DNA from: Paraspadella gotoi
Taxonomy: Eukaryota > Chaetognatha
Length of the DNA stretch: 64,000 nucleotides
Assembly (NCBI GenBank): GCA_051294375.1
Contig: CM119265.1
Location: 14,980,963 to 15,044,962, forward strand
Direction of reading: 5' to 3'
Shown: positions 1 through 13,200 of the stretch, piece after piece
Numbering within the stretch: the first letter of the stretch is position 1
Layout of the letters: every line of letters begins with the position of its first letter
The notes under the pieces: model-generated
What the model was told of the DNA's origin: nothing
The model's input: only the letters and a program-made list of their open reading frames with translations
The model's database searches: none
Translations under genes and position numbers: made by a program

Positions 1-51
1 TCTTCGAAATATGTACATTGTACAATATCTTAAGATTTTTTTCAAAAATAG

Positions 52-3000
52 GTTTAAGCATGGTAACAGAACGTTGTGAACTAGAAATGCATAATGTCAG
101 AAATGCGTGTGTTTCTGGAATGGATCATGTATATCACACTTGTTTGGATAAAACAACTTACACAAAAACAAAATGCAACGAGGCACTTTCAACTGTAATA
201 AATGGTGGAACATGTGACGTTCTTCAAGGTTCTGTTCAATAAATAAGACCATATACGAATAGCACTAAAATTTTCTTTAAGAATTAATAACTAGTATTAA
301 CAACAGTATTAACAGGCAATAAATGCTGATATCATTTGATGTCCTTTTACAATCGATAAAACTAAAAAACAGATTTCACAAAAATAATAAATCAATCCAA
401 ATGTAGGTATCGCTCAGACATGCATGGTTGTAGACTGGGGGCAGCTTTGTACATCGGTGGACTGGCTTGATCCCATTTCAAAACGTTGTAGAGAAGACAT
501 GGGTGCCATTCGACGTGATTGTGAAGCTGCTATGACAGCTGTGGAAAAAGATTGTCGATGGATGGTGGGAAAAGCAGTCTCAGGTTATGAGCTTCTTCTT
601 TTTCTTGTGATTGTCAGTGTTTTTCAAAATTTCACAACTTCATTTACAGGAGCATTATGCAAACCGGTTGATCTAGCAAAAATGACCTGTGTGGCTTTCA
701 AGGAAGCTGATAGTTTATGCTCCTTAGCAACGGTTACGCAAGGAATGTGCAAGAGTCTGAATAAAGCAGCAAGAAACTTGGAATCATTCGGCGAAAGCGT
801 AAATGAGGCATTTGATGAAGTCAGAGACTACTTCAAAGTTGATGCAGGTAATACTTAACGGTAATAACAAGTTTGACAGAAATATGTTCCAAATCATACA
901 CTTATTCAAATTAAAAGGACCAGTTGACTGCCGACGGCCTTGTGAAAATACCAATTCTGTTCAACATTACCATAAGCAGTTATATAATATAATACAAAGT
1001 CCGACTACGTGAATTAAACTAAAGTTAGATTAAATTTAAAAATGAATAAATTATATAATGGATATTTTAATTGATAGCGCTTGATTTAATCAATAGTAAC
1101 AGAAATAAAATGTCATCTTGAAGTAGGCAAAAGTACAAATTCACAGAGAATTTTTTTTTCTTTAGTCGTGATTGGCGTCGCGAACACAACCCACAATACG
1201 TCGAAATCGAGGGAGCAAATTCAAGCTGCGATTAATACAGAAATAGAAGAGAGAACACAAACGCTTCGTTGGTTAACAGACATTGCTGGAAAACTACTTC
1301 CACTCACCATTCTTTTCTTATTAATTTCTTGTATTTTGTATATGAGAAAATATTTAAAAAACATAGAACACGATAACAAGTATATAACACCTAAATTTGC
1401 TGAAATTGACGACACTCTCGGAGCTTCATTTGGAAAATCCGAGAAACTAATGCCGCTTAAGCCACATGAGAAGGAAAGGTGAATGTAATGTTTATTGGGA
1501 AATGTGATCACTAAGTAATAAAGACAATATTAAATATGAAATTTTCCCTTACCCCAAGATATCAAGTTATACGCGGAGGATGCTGTGGACTGAAAATAAG
1601 TTGGATGGCAATAATTAAAGCAATAATTCCAATTATTTTGCACATGATCTTTTGTGCGCTCATTTGTCTTGGAGATTTTGGATTGTGGCTCATTTTGGCG
1701 GTTGCCAAAAAGCATGGATCTGTTGAATACAATGTGGAAGGAACGGCGAAATCAACCTATGAAATTAAGGTAAAATTAGTTTTTTTTTTTTTTTTAAATT
1801 ATTTTTGAATTATTCTTGGAACTTGTACCCTTACAAGGGTGATGGAATATTTGCAACTCTTCTGAAGGACTTCGTAGAGAGTTTATCCATGACCAAGAAA
1901 TACGAGATTAACGTATCTTCAGAATATTGTCTTCCTGAAGCCGTCCCACCAAATTGGAAACTAATTATGATTTGTCTTGGGCTGTACCTTTTGTCATTGT
2001 TTTGCGCCTTGTTACAAGGCTATGCCGTAAGAATTAGAGGAATCATCGCGGGCTTCTTTTTCCCTGATCGAGAAAAAGAGCGTTTGCTACACCTGAGAGA
2101 GAAAATAATGAGAAATCGGGTAGCAGACTCTATAGTCTTTGGCAGTAAAAGCAGCTGGAGTAGCAAAGGTAGCGGAGGTAGCGGCATTGGAGTAAAATCA
2201 TTTCAAGATGATCGCATGGATTATCACAAAATAATCAGTCCACAAATCCCACCAAAACCGAAAAGCACAAACAGATCACTTCTGTCTTCATTTAAAATTA
2301 AAAACAAACAACCGAAAGAGAGCGAATCTATGGAATCAAACAAAATGAGTCGTGATAGTTCGGCCAAAACTTTTCAAACAAATGTGTCAGATGATTACAA
2401 CGATGGTTTAGATTCAGTCGAAGAGGTTGTCCACCCGCGCGGAAAAAAATTTGACGTCATTAAAGAATCAGAAAACTTTGTACAATCTACAGATTATAAC
2501 TTTAAAGGAAAATTTTCAAAAATTCCGGAAAGACATCAAATAAAATCGAATTACAATCTGTCTGAAAATGACAAAGACACAAAATTGCTGCCAGGTATAA
2601 TCAAACAAAATTTTCTCTCAATTTACTTTCCAAAAAAAAATGAAATCATATCTTACTTTTACTCAATTTGACTTTCATAGATCCCAGATTAAAGGCTACT
2701 GCGAATCAGCCCTACAACGTCAGTCGGATGTCAAGTCAGATTAGTAAAAAGTCGAGCAGCAGCGGAAGCATCGATAAGATCCCAATTAGGGTTGGGATAA
2801 ATCCAGCAAAGAAAACAGAAAATCGATCGTTTTTTAGGTACGTCTCACCGAGTAAGAAATTAAGTTCAGTAGCATAATTTTTCTCTGGTTTTTAGCTTGG
2901 ATTTTGAGATGGGAGATGAGATGGAATGGGAGTACGAAGAGGCCAACGACGAGTTCGACGATCCAAGTTACGTCATTGGTGGCTCTGCGCATCAATGTGA

Positions 3001-4155
3001 AAGATTATTTAGCAAATTTGATGACGAGGTCATCATAACTCCGACCAACGAAGAAGAAATTAAGGAATTTACAAGCGGTAAGAAATTAAATATAGAGAAT
3101 GAGCAACGCCAAAAACCAAAAAAAAGCAAAAACGAATAAAACACAATAGTTTTTGATAGAATTAAAACAATTCATAAATTAAAAAATCTTAAAAGCATAA
3201 GGATCGTCGCATCGCATAAGAAAAATCTGGATTGACGACAAATTTTGATACTAAAAAAAATCAAATTTGAGAAAAGAAAATTAATTTATAAACAGAAAGA
3301 AAATAATAAATATAAAAGAAAGAATAAAAAGGAAAGAAAAAATAAAATTTTTATCCTTTAATCATACCGCAAATTCACTATTTAAATCCGACTCAGGCTT
3401 CCGTCTCAGTCACGAGCGGGATTACAAAATGCAGCACTGCTTGACACGTATTATCAGCATCGAAGAGGAGGCTCGTCAAATGAGCGGAAACGAAATGCGC
3501 CACATTCAAGCCAACCTAACAAGAAATCTAAGCGGACAGCAGGATAAAAACACAGAACCTATAGCTGTAGTAAGACCACGTGTAAGACAACTTACTTCAC
3601 TCGACTTCAACGAAAGTCCAAAAAGGCCAAACCAACTTCTTCTGCCATTTTCGTACAATAAAGAAATATCAAAGGTAAAATAAAAGGCAAATTTACTGTT
3701 TCGCAACACCCAGTTAAAAAAAATTATTTTCTAAGAATTTAACGCTTGTAATACAGGCTAAACGTATTTCCCGGTCCTTGTCGGATATTTTACAAGAAAT
3801 CGAAGAAGAAGAACCGTTAGACGGTGATTCCGACATGGAAATGGGAAGTGAAAACGGCGATGTACCGATGCTTGACGCTATGACAAGGTTGTTTATAACT
3901 TAAATTTAACAAGATCTTAAAAAGACCACTTGCTTAAAAATAATAAATTTTATTTTCAGGTCGACTTCGGCCGAGAGTCTTTTGGCGATGTTAAATGGAG
4001 CACAAAAAAAGCGCGACCATGCTGCTCCCAAAGATTCTAATAACAAACCCCATCTCAAAGGGCCAAAGGCTAAGCCCTACTCTACTGAATTTCTAAGAGC
4101 GATTCAAGCAGGCAGGGTGCATATGTTGAAACCGAAAATAATTATGGGAAATTAA
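52..4155 (+). CDS. DC-STAMP domain-containing membrane protein (DCST1/2, sneaky/SPE-42 type), 5' partial
   Basis: The visible exons are 52-228, 407-583, 650-847, 1166-1478, 1559-1769, 1838-2594, 2681-2837, 2896-3077, 3397-3674, 3757-3887 and 3960-4155, with a TAA stop. All junctions are phase-consist­ent. The first exon opens at an acceptor in phase 1, so the true start lies left of the window. The order is Cys-rich ectodomain segments (CREDMGAIRRDC), a hydrophobic helix (LLPLTILFLLISCILYM), a second membrane region (IIPIILHMIFCALICLG), a third after VPPNWKL, and the juxtamembrane signature FFFPDREKERLLHLREKI. These are typical of DCST1/DCST2 family proteins, which act in sperm-egg fusion in animals. 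The roughly 420-residue tail is polar and disordered and has no CxxC pairs, so the Cys-rich C-terminal finger of many relatives seems absent. The 66-nt intron 584-649 is in frame and could be retained. Family assignment is by recognition; which paralogue is uncertain. Confidence 0.8.
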
Positions 4156-5160
4156 TGTCAAGTGTATGCTCTAAATTTAAAAAATCGGCGACCAAAGTGA
4201 AGAGTCTTGAACAAAAACTACTAAAAAGCATAAACACCTCCACCTGCTGTTGTTCTGTGAACCTGATATATCCATTAATAACTATTAACATTCAAGATAG
4301 GCAAGAACATAGAAAGTTTTAAGAAGCCCATTTATTTTAATACACAACGAACTTGTCGCCTCTATATTATAGTTTTAACATTAACGCGCTTATTATAAAT
4401 ATAATTTACTTTGCCAATTTTTGCGTGTTGGTGCTAGTCTTATTTTGAAATGTTTTTTCTTAAATTTAATTTTGACTTTTAGAAAATTTGTTTTCGTTTG
4501 TCAACCAGGAGTGAAGCATCAAATTGTGAATGGTTTACTAAAATTGCGGCTGAATAGTACTCTCTTAGAGAGTTTTGACTGTGATCTCTTCGGCGGAATT
4601 TTATACTTGCATGTTTTTCCACAGAATATTTTTGCTGTATTAACTTTGTTTTAATTTTCCAATAAAATTGAATCGGCTCTGATTTGAACTAATAGGAATC
4701 TCAAGATGAAATAATTTATAAAATAATTATTGATCAAAAACTAAACGAGATCCCAATTTTAATTTTCTATTATTTGTTCATAATGTTATGTTCAAATCAG
4801 ATATTTTAAATTATTATTATAACAAGTTTTTAATCAAAATTTGAAGTATCCAGTTGTCAAAAGTAAAATGACTTTTATAATTCCAAAAATAGAATTTGCT
4901 TTTTGTTCTTTTGGTCCTCTCCATCATCAATATTTAAAAATTAGACAACTTCTAGAAAAAAAAAATAAAAAAGTATCATCATTTTTCATTAATACGAAAT
5001 AAAAATTAGAAACAAATCTTTAACAACAAAACAAGAAAGGTTACTTAAACTTAAGAGTTTTTGCGCAAGTACTCGCAGCGCAACTAAAAATCCAACTCAG
5101 CTTAAGCATTATGCAACACACAACCTATTTGCGTAATAAGTACAGAAGATTTCATATTAT
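4156..5160. other. AT-rich downstream region of the DC-STAMP gene
   Basis: No credible coding region was seen. An AATAAA at 4661-4666 could be the poly(A) signal of the rightward gene, about 500 bp after its stop. The rest is low-complexity AT-rich sequence. Confidence 0.4.
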
Positions 5161-5750
5161 AAAATTTTGTAACCAAAATATGTTCCAACCCGATAGAATA
5201 TCATGAAATTTTACATAAAGAGCCCTAATGACGATATAAATGGAACTATCGAGGCGAATTTTGATATTCAACCCCTGCTAAGAGATACATTTTTTTTAAA
5301 TTCTTATGTTAGCACCAGGTGCAATGACGTTTTAAACATAAAAAAAATTTTAGAACTAAAATTGATAAATTGTCCATAATTAAGCATGAAGTTTGAAGAA
5401 TGGTTTCATTGTTTTACTTCAAATTTTCCCCTATTATTCCAAATCTCACTTCAATCGTTGTTGTTCATGAAGCTGAAAATTAGTGTAAACTAATATTTTT
5501 GTGATAATAAATACGTTTTTATGGAAGAGTAAACATTATGCAACTGAAAAACAATTTTGACCTTTTTTTGCCCTTATGGGTGACCCCTCCGGGGGCCCAT
5601 AAGCCATATCTCGGCTTAGGAGGCAAATATTGAAATTCGCCTCAATAGTTCTATTTGTATTCACATATGGATTGTTCATACCAAATTTTAATGAATTTGG
5701 ACCAGTAGTTTTTTCGTAACGTGTTCTGGTAACAAAAAACGGGTACTGTG
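5160..5750. repeat. Inverted pair of dispersed repeat copies
   Basis: A segment around 5160-5300 (containing GAACTATCGAGGCGAATTTT) reappears reverse-complemented at about 5575-5755. The copies are diverged. Their right edge abuts the tandem array at 5749. The element class was not identified; a non-LTR 3' fragment is possible. Confidence 0.55.
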
Positions 5751-6735
5751 GCGGTATATTCACACCGCCTCACGTCCACCATCCTTCAGCCAAATCCATT
5801 GGCTCAGAGGGGGAACACACCATCGCAAAGCCAACAGTGAGATGCCCCATCCCAATGGGCATCACAGGCAACCCGGCTGTTCCCATAAGTGGTGAGCCCT
5901 ACTATCGAACATGCAACCTTCTCAGGGTACGCTACAACAAACGCCTATGCCCTGCTGACTTCGGGTACGCTATGACAAATGCCTATGCCCCTGGGGTATG
6001 CTACGACAAATGCCTATGCTCCCACAACTCACGCTCTCTCTCCCACTATGGTAACTGTCTGGTCAGACACCTCTAAGGCTGCAGGAACCTGAGTGGTGTC
6101 TTGGCCGGGGATCCTGTGGCGGTATATTCACACCGCCTCACGTCCACCATCCTTCAGCCAAATCCATTGGCTCAGAGGGGAACACACCATCCAAAGCCAA
6201 CAGTGAGATGCCCCATCCCAATGGGCATCACAGGCAACCCGGCTGTTCCCATAAGTGGTGAGCCCTACTATCGAACATGCAACCTTCTCAGGGTACGCTA
6301 AAACAAACGCCTATGCCCTGCTGACTTCGGGTACGCTATGACAAACGCCTATGCCCCTGGGGTATGCTACGACAAACGCCTATGCTCCCACAACTCACGC
6401 TCTCTCTCCCACTATGGTAACAGTCTGGTCAGACACCTCTAAGGCTGCAGGAACCTGAGTGGTGTCTTGGCCCGGGGATCCTGTGGCGGTATATTCACAC
6501 CGCCTCACGTCCACAATCCTTCAGCCAAATCCATTGACTCAGAAGGGGAACACACCATCCCAGGCGTAGTGTTCCATCCACAGTCCTATTGACTTCCCTC
6601 TGCGTTGGCAAAGCTAGACCGTCCTTGGGTAACCGCGCCAGTGACTGGAGGCGTCACTGAGGGTCGGAAGCCCCCAAAGCCAACGGTGAGATGCCCCATC
6701 CCAATGGGCATGACAGGCAACCCGGCTGTTGCCAT
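5749..6735 (+). repeat. Tandem array of a ~367-bp repeat with terminal hairpins
   Basis: The motif GCGGTATATTCACACCGCC begins units at 5751, 6119 and 6486, a period of about 367 bp. Units one and two are nearly identical; the third is a shorter variant with a CAGTGACTGG/GGCGTCACTGAGG segment. Each unit starts with a small inverted repeat (GGCGGT...ACCGCC). The variant ends in a hairpin, GGCAACCCGGCTGTTGCC. Inside the long units, a ~30-bp subrepeat (GGGTACGCTA..ACAAACGCC) recurs three to four times. Related copies lie at 50432-51124 (reverse orientation) and 57619-57808. The open frames here are repeat artefacts. Confidence 0.85.
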
Positions 6736-7247
6736 AATACCTCATTTTAAAATATGAAACCTGTATATAGTATAGAGCCACTTTCCTTTGGGGCGAAAGC
6801 CCGGGTTTACAATTTTTTCTCTTGCGTACTCAGAGATGGGTACACTTTTTGCTGATTTTGAAATAATTGTAAACCTGGCCTTCCTTCGTAGTAGCGGTAC
6901 TTTTAATTGAGCTCATTGGGCAGGAGAGCACTACGAACTATTTGAAACATTTCAAGTGTGAAAGTTTGAGAAAATTTGGCGAATAAGATGTGCACATTTT
7001 CCTGAAAAATCAAAAGAAAACTAACTGATGAATTGAAAAAAAATTTCATGATAGTTTTATCTTGGTTCAGGATCAATTTTCAATAGAAAAAATAAAAAGG
7101 AAACAAATGTTGAAAATGCAAAAACGGTACAAAAAGGAGTTACACTTGCAGTTAATAAATCTATCTAGAATATTTGCAAGGAGAGAATAGTAAATGAAGG
7201 TAATCTTTACATATCTATCAATAGTTGTTCCTCGAACTTCAGACGTT

Positions 7248-10200
7248 TCACATGCGTCTTGCAATCACTTTTAACAACTCTGAGATAATTTTGCTCTGTT
7301 CCGCAACCAAGTTAAGCAATAAGTTAGGATCTACTTGGTTTACACTTCCAGAGAGCCACGGTAAAGGTGGACTGGGCGAAGATGAGCCAGGAACTAACTC
7401 CATACCGGTAACTGATCGGTTGAACGATAAACTGTGACTGAAAAGTCGCCCTTCTATTTCTCGCACTCGCGCCTCGAGGAGATTGGCTGAGAAGTCAGCC
7501 GAGACGGCAATATCGTATCTGCCTGGATATGAAGATTGAGATTCTACCGGAAGTGAAGAAATTATCTCGGAATCATGGGCCAGTAAAAGATCTGGGGCTT
7601 GACCACTGGCGGGATCATTGGCAATGGCGCATGCATTGGGACCCAGATTTTGTTGGACAGAAGGGGCTTTCGTTGAAAGTAAATTTCTTTCTGAATCTGC
7701 GTAACCAATGTATAAGGAAGATTTTTTTTCCGTGGAAAGATTCGTGGATGATTCAAAAAAATTATTTTCTAAGGAAAACGATGTAGAAAATTCAGATTTT
7801 GGTAACCCAGAGCAGAGCGCGACCCCATTTTCGTCACTTGAAGTAAACATCGTTGTGGCAACCCCAATAGGGCTGGGCGACTTATAATCGCTGGGACCGT
7901 CTGGCGTTATTTGCGAAAAAATGGTATCCGGTAGAGAAGAAACCTCTTCAACTGAGAAAGTAATAAAATAATTAAATCGAGTAAAATAGGCAAACAGTAA
8001 TTCTCGCAAGCAAAATTTCCGTAAGAATGAATTTAAAAATCAAGAATTGAATATATAATAGATTCTTTTCTGACCGACCAAAACATTTTTAGCCCCGAAA
8101 TGACATGTTCTATGGATTCGTCTGATCAAGGGCTGTTGATTGGTGCCCATTTCATTTTTTTTTTAAATATAGTACGGGGTGGATCAAGAGCGTCAAAGTG
8201 CTACGAGCTTCAAATATCATCTGGAGTTTTAAGGTTTTTATTTATTTTATAAATAAAAAAGTTTATTTTAACATACTTTTTACAATTTGATTTGTTTTGG
8301 CAACGAATTGTATTTAAAGCAGACATGCTTCGACTCGAGAGAGAGAGAGAGAGACAGAGAGAAAGAGGGAGAGTTTCCAACAAAGAATTGAGTAAAGGAC
8401 AGTGGTCAGATGTGAGGACAGGTGAAGGTAAGGACAGGGGAGGAGTGAGTTTGGTGAAATTTGAAATTGAGAGAGAATGGGAGAGAGAGAAAAATCTTTA
8501 CATTTGACAATGTACAACAATATACTTTTTAATATTTTTACCCAAGAAAATATAAGAATAAACGTGAACATTTATATTTTTATTATTAAAACTAATACTA
8601 ATAAAGGTTGCTTCCGGTTTTTCAGCATCAAAAATACTTTCTATACTTTTCAGGTTTAGCAAATTCAAAAAACAGCAGCAGAACGATTATGCACAATTAT
8701 TGCTTAATTTTCAAAAAGCTTTTAGCAATAGCTTAATTTAGTTGCTTTGGAATGCTCTTTCTGTACTGCTCTTGGTCGCGGGTTGTTCTTATTCTTCCAT
8801 TTCAAATTTCACTTATAACTCATTAGCTAACTTATTTCATCTTATTGTTATTATTAGTCTAATTTTAAGTTTGCCTAATCTTTATTGTAAATTGCCAAAT
8901 GTAATGATTTATCTCTCTCTCACTTTTCACCATTCAATTTAACTGTTCTTACCTTCACCTGTCCTCATATTTGACCACTGTCCTTTCTCAATTCTTGGTT
9001 GGAAACTTTCTTTCTCTCTCTCTCTCCCTTTGGCCCTCTCTCTCTCACTCAATGTTTGCAGAGAAAAAACTCAAAAAACAAAGGTAAAAAGAGTCGAAAC
9101 ATGTCCGATCACTCCGATGTACCAATACTAAATAATTCGTTGTTTTTCCCCATTAAAACTGTTTTTCCTTAAATAGGCTATTACTATAAAGAAAATTAAT
9201 GATACTGTTATACAAAATTTATTTGAAAAGAGGCTTAATTATTTTTTATTACATATACAAAGGTAGCAAAAAAATATACTTCCATCGCTCAATCTTTTCA
9301 TCATTCCACCCTACTGTACATGACCTTTCTATCAAATATCACCAAAAGTTATGCATTATTATTCGAGATATCATTTAAAACGTAAGTAGGACAGTCGGCG
9401 AGTATTATTCTGATTATAAATAAATGACGTAATGGACCCGCAATTTTACGATATTTTTTAAAAAGCTGGCACAAAGCAAAGAAAACTTACTTTTTACTGC
9501 ATGTAGAGCTGAGGCAGTCTTCGGCGGATGCAACGCTAATATTCGAGCTTTTTCGGAAAGTGTAGGAGATGCAGGAGCGCGTAAACTCGCTGAGTAGAGA
9601 GTAAGTAATTATCACCAAACGACAATGATAAACAGTTCACTTAGATGATTGAACCGGAGGCAAGTCATTCTATTCCCAACCAAAAGGTCTGGGTCAGAGA
9701 CCAAAAGCCGTTACGAGAGTTGGAGCGGTTAACCCGCCTCTAGCATGGTGCCACTGCCTAATCCGATGCTCAGGGATTGCTACGTGATTTATAATATAGT
9801 TTGGCCATTAATTTATAACAATTATTCTGAGATAAGAAACGTTTTGTTTTCAAAACGAATTTTTTAATGAACAAATCACAGACATGTTTCGGTCTTGATT
9901 TGTTTGATTTGTTCATTGAAAAATTCGTTTTTAAAACAAAGAAAACTTTTCTTATCTCAAATTCCAAAGAAAAGAAAAAGAAAGGAAAAATATACTAACA
10001 ATTATTCTGTCTCTTCAATTTATTAATTCCCCCTGTCTCCCCCAAGTCCTTTACTTCTTAAGAATATTATGAAATTGGTACAACCAATATAAAAATTATC
10101 CATTCATTCAATAAATAAGCTATCTTGCCCCTGACTTTGGACAGGCTTTGGTGGTTTAAGGCCTCCATCACTCTTACAAGATAATGAAATAGCAGGTCCC

Positions 10201-13200
10201 TGCAAGCTTTCAATCAAGACTCTCTCACAGTCTCGTTTATTCACTCCCAGAGTACCTGGCTTCCCTATCAATGAAGTGGTATAATATTTCAAAGAATGTT
10301 TCAATTGTATGAAAAGACCACTCCCTTATGTAAGACTTATCGAAAATTAAAAAGTGTACTTTAAAGTATTTTAATTTTGTTACTTTCGGGTAAATCGTTG
10401 ACGCTTTGGCAGGCAGAAACTGCGAACCTCTTGTGCACCATTATGTCAGGAAACACGATATCAGCTATGCCGTTTGTATTCCATAATGCCACCTCATAAT
10501 GAGGTCTAAATAAAAGGTAAGCAAGATGAGATTAAACTACCATTCATTTTGTTATTGAAGGGATACTAGTATTACTTACGGATAGTCTGCAGAAATAGTT
10601 CTTGGTTTGCACCATACTTCTTCTTCCTTAAGAGATTCGAAAAAAAATTCTTTTGCCTCGGCAGACCAAGACACTCCATTAGCTAGAAAAAGGGCTTTGA
10701 TAACATTATATCTTTTTTTGGGTTTTTATTGTCAACAATGATCGGTTTGTCATTCTGCCCTTTACCTTTACCCAAAAAGTTTTGGCAAAAACATTTTTAT
10801 AAGTAATATAAAACTTACCCGGAACGTTTAGGCCCATTGCCAAAGAAGCCGTTAAGGCCTGAATTGGTAAATCTAAAAATTTATGTTTGAGAAACCGAAC
10901 AGCGTGAATAGGAACGAAATTCACACCCCCATAGTCGACCCAAAACACTTTGTACTGCTTCTCATTATCGATATGGTAGGGACCGTCTTCGATCCGTCCA
11001 CGACAAAAGTTGTTATCAGGCGAAACAGCGATGCAAATACTTCCACGAACCATTAATTCTTCAGGCATAGAGTAGTGGATGCTCCGTTCTGAAAAAGCAA
11101 ACCAATGTATGAAAATTTGCAAATTACTTGTTTCACTATTTTCTATGTTAGTATGTTAGTTTTCTTCTCACGAAAGTAGTTTAAGGCAAAATCTTACTTA
11201 AATTTTGGTAAGATTCGGCTATTTGGTCCATCATGTAATCTAATTTTGAGTTAAAACCGCCTGAAATCATCTGGAGATGAAAGTGGTTAGGATCGTCAAT
11301 ATGGGATACATAGACGGGGTATGGTTTTCCAACTTCCATCACATAGGGACCAAGATACTTTTCGTCCGGCCTAACTATGTCTTCCGGAAATGAGCGCAAA
11401 TTTGACGACACCGAAAATAAAAAATGGTCGTTAAACGGAGAAGCCAATGATAATTGGCTAGAAATGCAAGCGACGTTGGTATTTTCGACATCGAAAGCTT
11501 CGACTTCTACTCTCTCGGGTTTACTCATGTTCTTCGACTGGAATGACTTGACGTAGGTTATTAACTGCGATTTAATAGAAATAAAGGGAAAATATTTAAT
11601 GGTGACGGTAGCCTAGAACTAGGCAAAATATCTACTTTAAATGTAAAAGAGTTTTTAGATTGTGAAGTATCATGGAATGCTCCGAGTAGTTGAATTAAAA
11701 AAAAAGACATCGATTTGGGATTCAGTGCTAATTTTTTTTTAAGACCATGCATTCAAACCATTTAACTAATTAATTGTTCAAGGCCAGAGAAATTGTGGTG
11801 AGGTTAAAAAATTATTTACAAGTAAGAGAAGGTGAGAGGAGGAGAGGAGACTTAGAGGGAGAGAGAAAGACACTCCTGATAGTTATGTGCAAAACCACAG
11901 CAAAATCGCTTTGCGTTTGCGACGAATAAAAATTAACAGTATCCCAAATCAATGTTTTTTTTAAAAAAGAGTTTTTAATCTAAATCCAATAAGGGAAGAC
12001 CGGGTAAAGATAGTGCTGTGCTGCAATGCTGATGAAGCTCGAAATCTGAGCCGAAACATGTCCAATTTTATCCAAAATTAAATTGTTTCTCGAAAATTTC
12101 GTTTCAACTAAAAAAAAATACACTTTACCATTTTTTATTTTTATTACATGTATAATATTGTATATTGTATATATTATTATATGTATATATTGTATATTGT
12201 ATAGACCAATGTCTTGTGTAATAATTTTATGAGTTTCTAATTAATTGTGAACCGCATTAAAGTACTGAATTTTTTTTTAAACTCACCATCTTACCCAATA
12301 GCGGGGAAAGATGGAGAGCTGAAACTGCTTTTTAAAAAAGATGCGACTTCAAATACAAACAATACAGCAAAGCATAAAAGCATCGAAACATCAAAGAACT
12401 TCTTTGAGAGACTATCTGTCTCCCTTCAGCGCGAGAATGGGGACCTGCTTGCTTCCCGAAGTCCCGTGATTGAGTTGCGCGCCTCATGTGGATGGAATTA
12501 CTTGACTTTATCCCCTGAACTACTCTTCTTATAAATTTCTTCTTTTTGGTTCACTTTTATTGTTAACATTAAAGGTTTTTTGCAACCATTCCCGCAATTA
12601 TATTTGTTTGCTCTGTTTTTTTTTTCAGAAAAAAAAATACAGCACTAACAAAAATGCATCATAGCATAACATGAAACGACGTAACTGCCATTCTTTGGCA
12701 AAAAGAAACCAAACATTAAAAAATACGAGAGAAAACAAAAACTGTAGCACGAAAGGATATCAATTCTCTTTAATTCAATCTTCACTCGTGAATTTGTATT
12801 AACTCATAGGCCATCTATTGGATTAAATCTGTAGCTTTTCGCATTATCTTGCTCGCAGCATTGACTAGAATGTTAATTTTTACATGTTATATCATGTCAT
12901 ATAATTACCATTGTTTAGAAACTATGTTCTTGTTTTTTAGTTGATTGCTTTATAAATTTAAATAGGTCTGGAATCAAATCAAATCAAACATTGATTTCTC
13001 TGGAAGCTTTTGCAGCGCCAATTTTTACATGACACATAGCAGCAATGGCCTTTTCCTAGGAATTTTCATTCAAACCACCTCTACTAGTTTTTCTAATTTA
13101 GTTTCTCATCATTATATCTAGCTATAACAGATCTAAAAAAAAAAATGATTTGTGCATCCCCATCTTGCCCCAGAAAATTTTTCCCATCTTATCCCAAAAT

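Noticed and set aside
5837-6301. Two plus-strand open frames of 79 and 66 codons
   Set aside because: They are the same stretch of a tandem non-coding repeat read twice.
10361-10383. TAA ending the TDRD5-like protein after the Tudor domain
   Set aside because: It was kept as an alternative, but splicing at 10383 joins two further exons in phase through to a natural stop at 7248, so the longer model is preferred.
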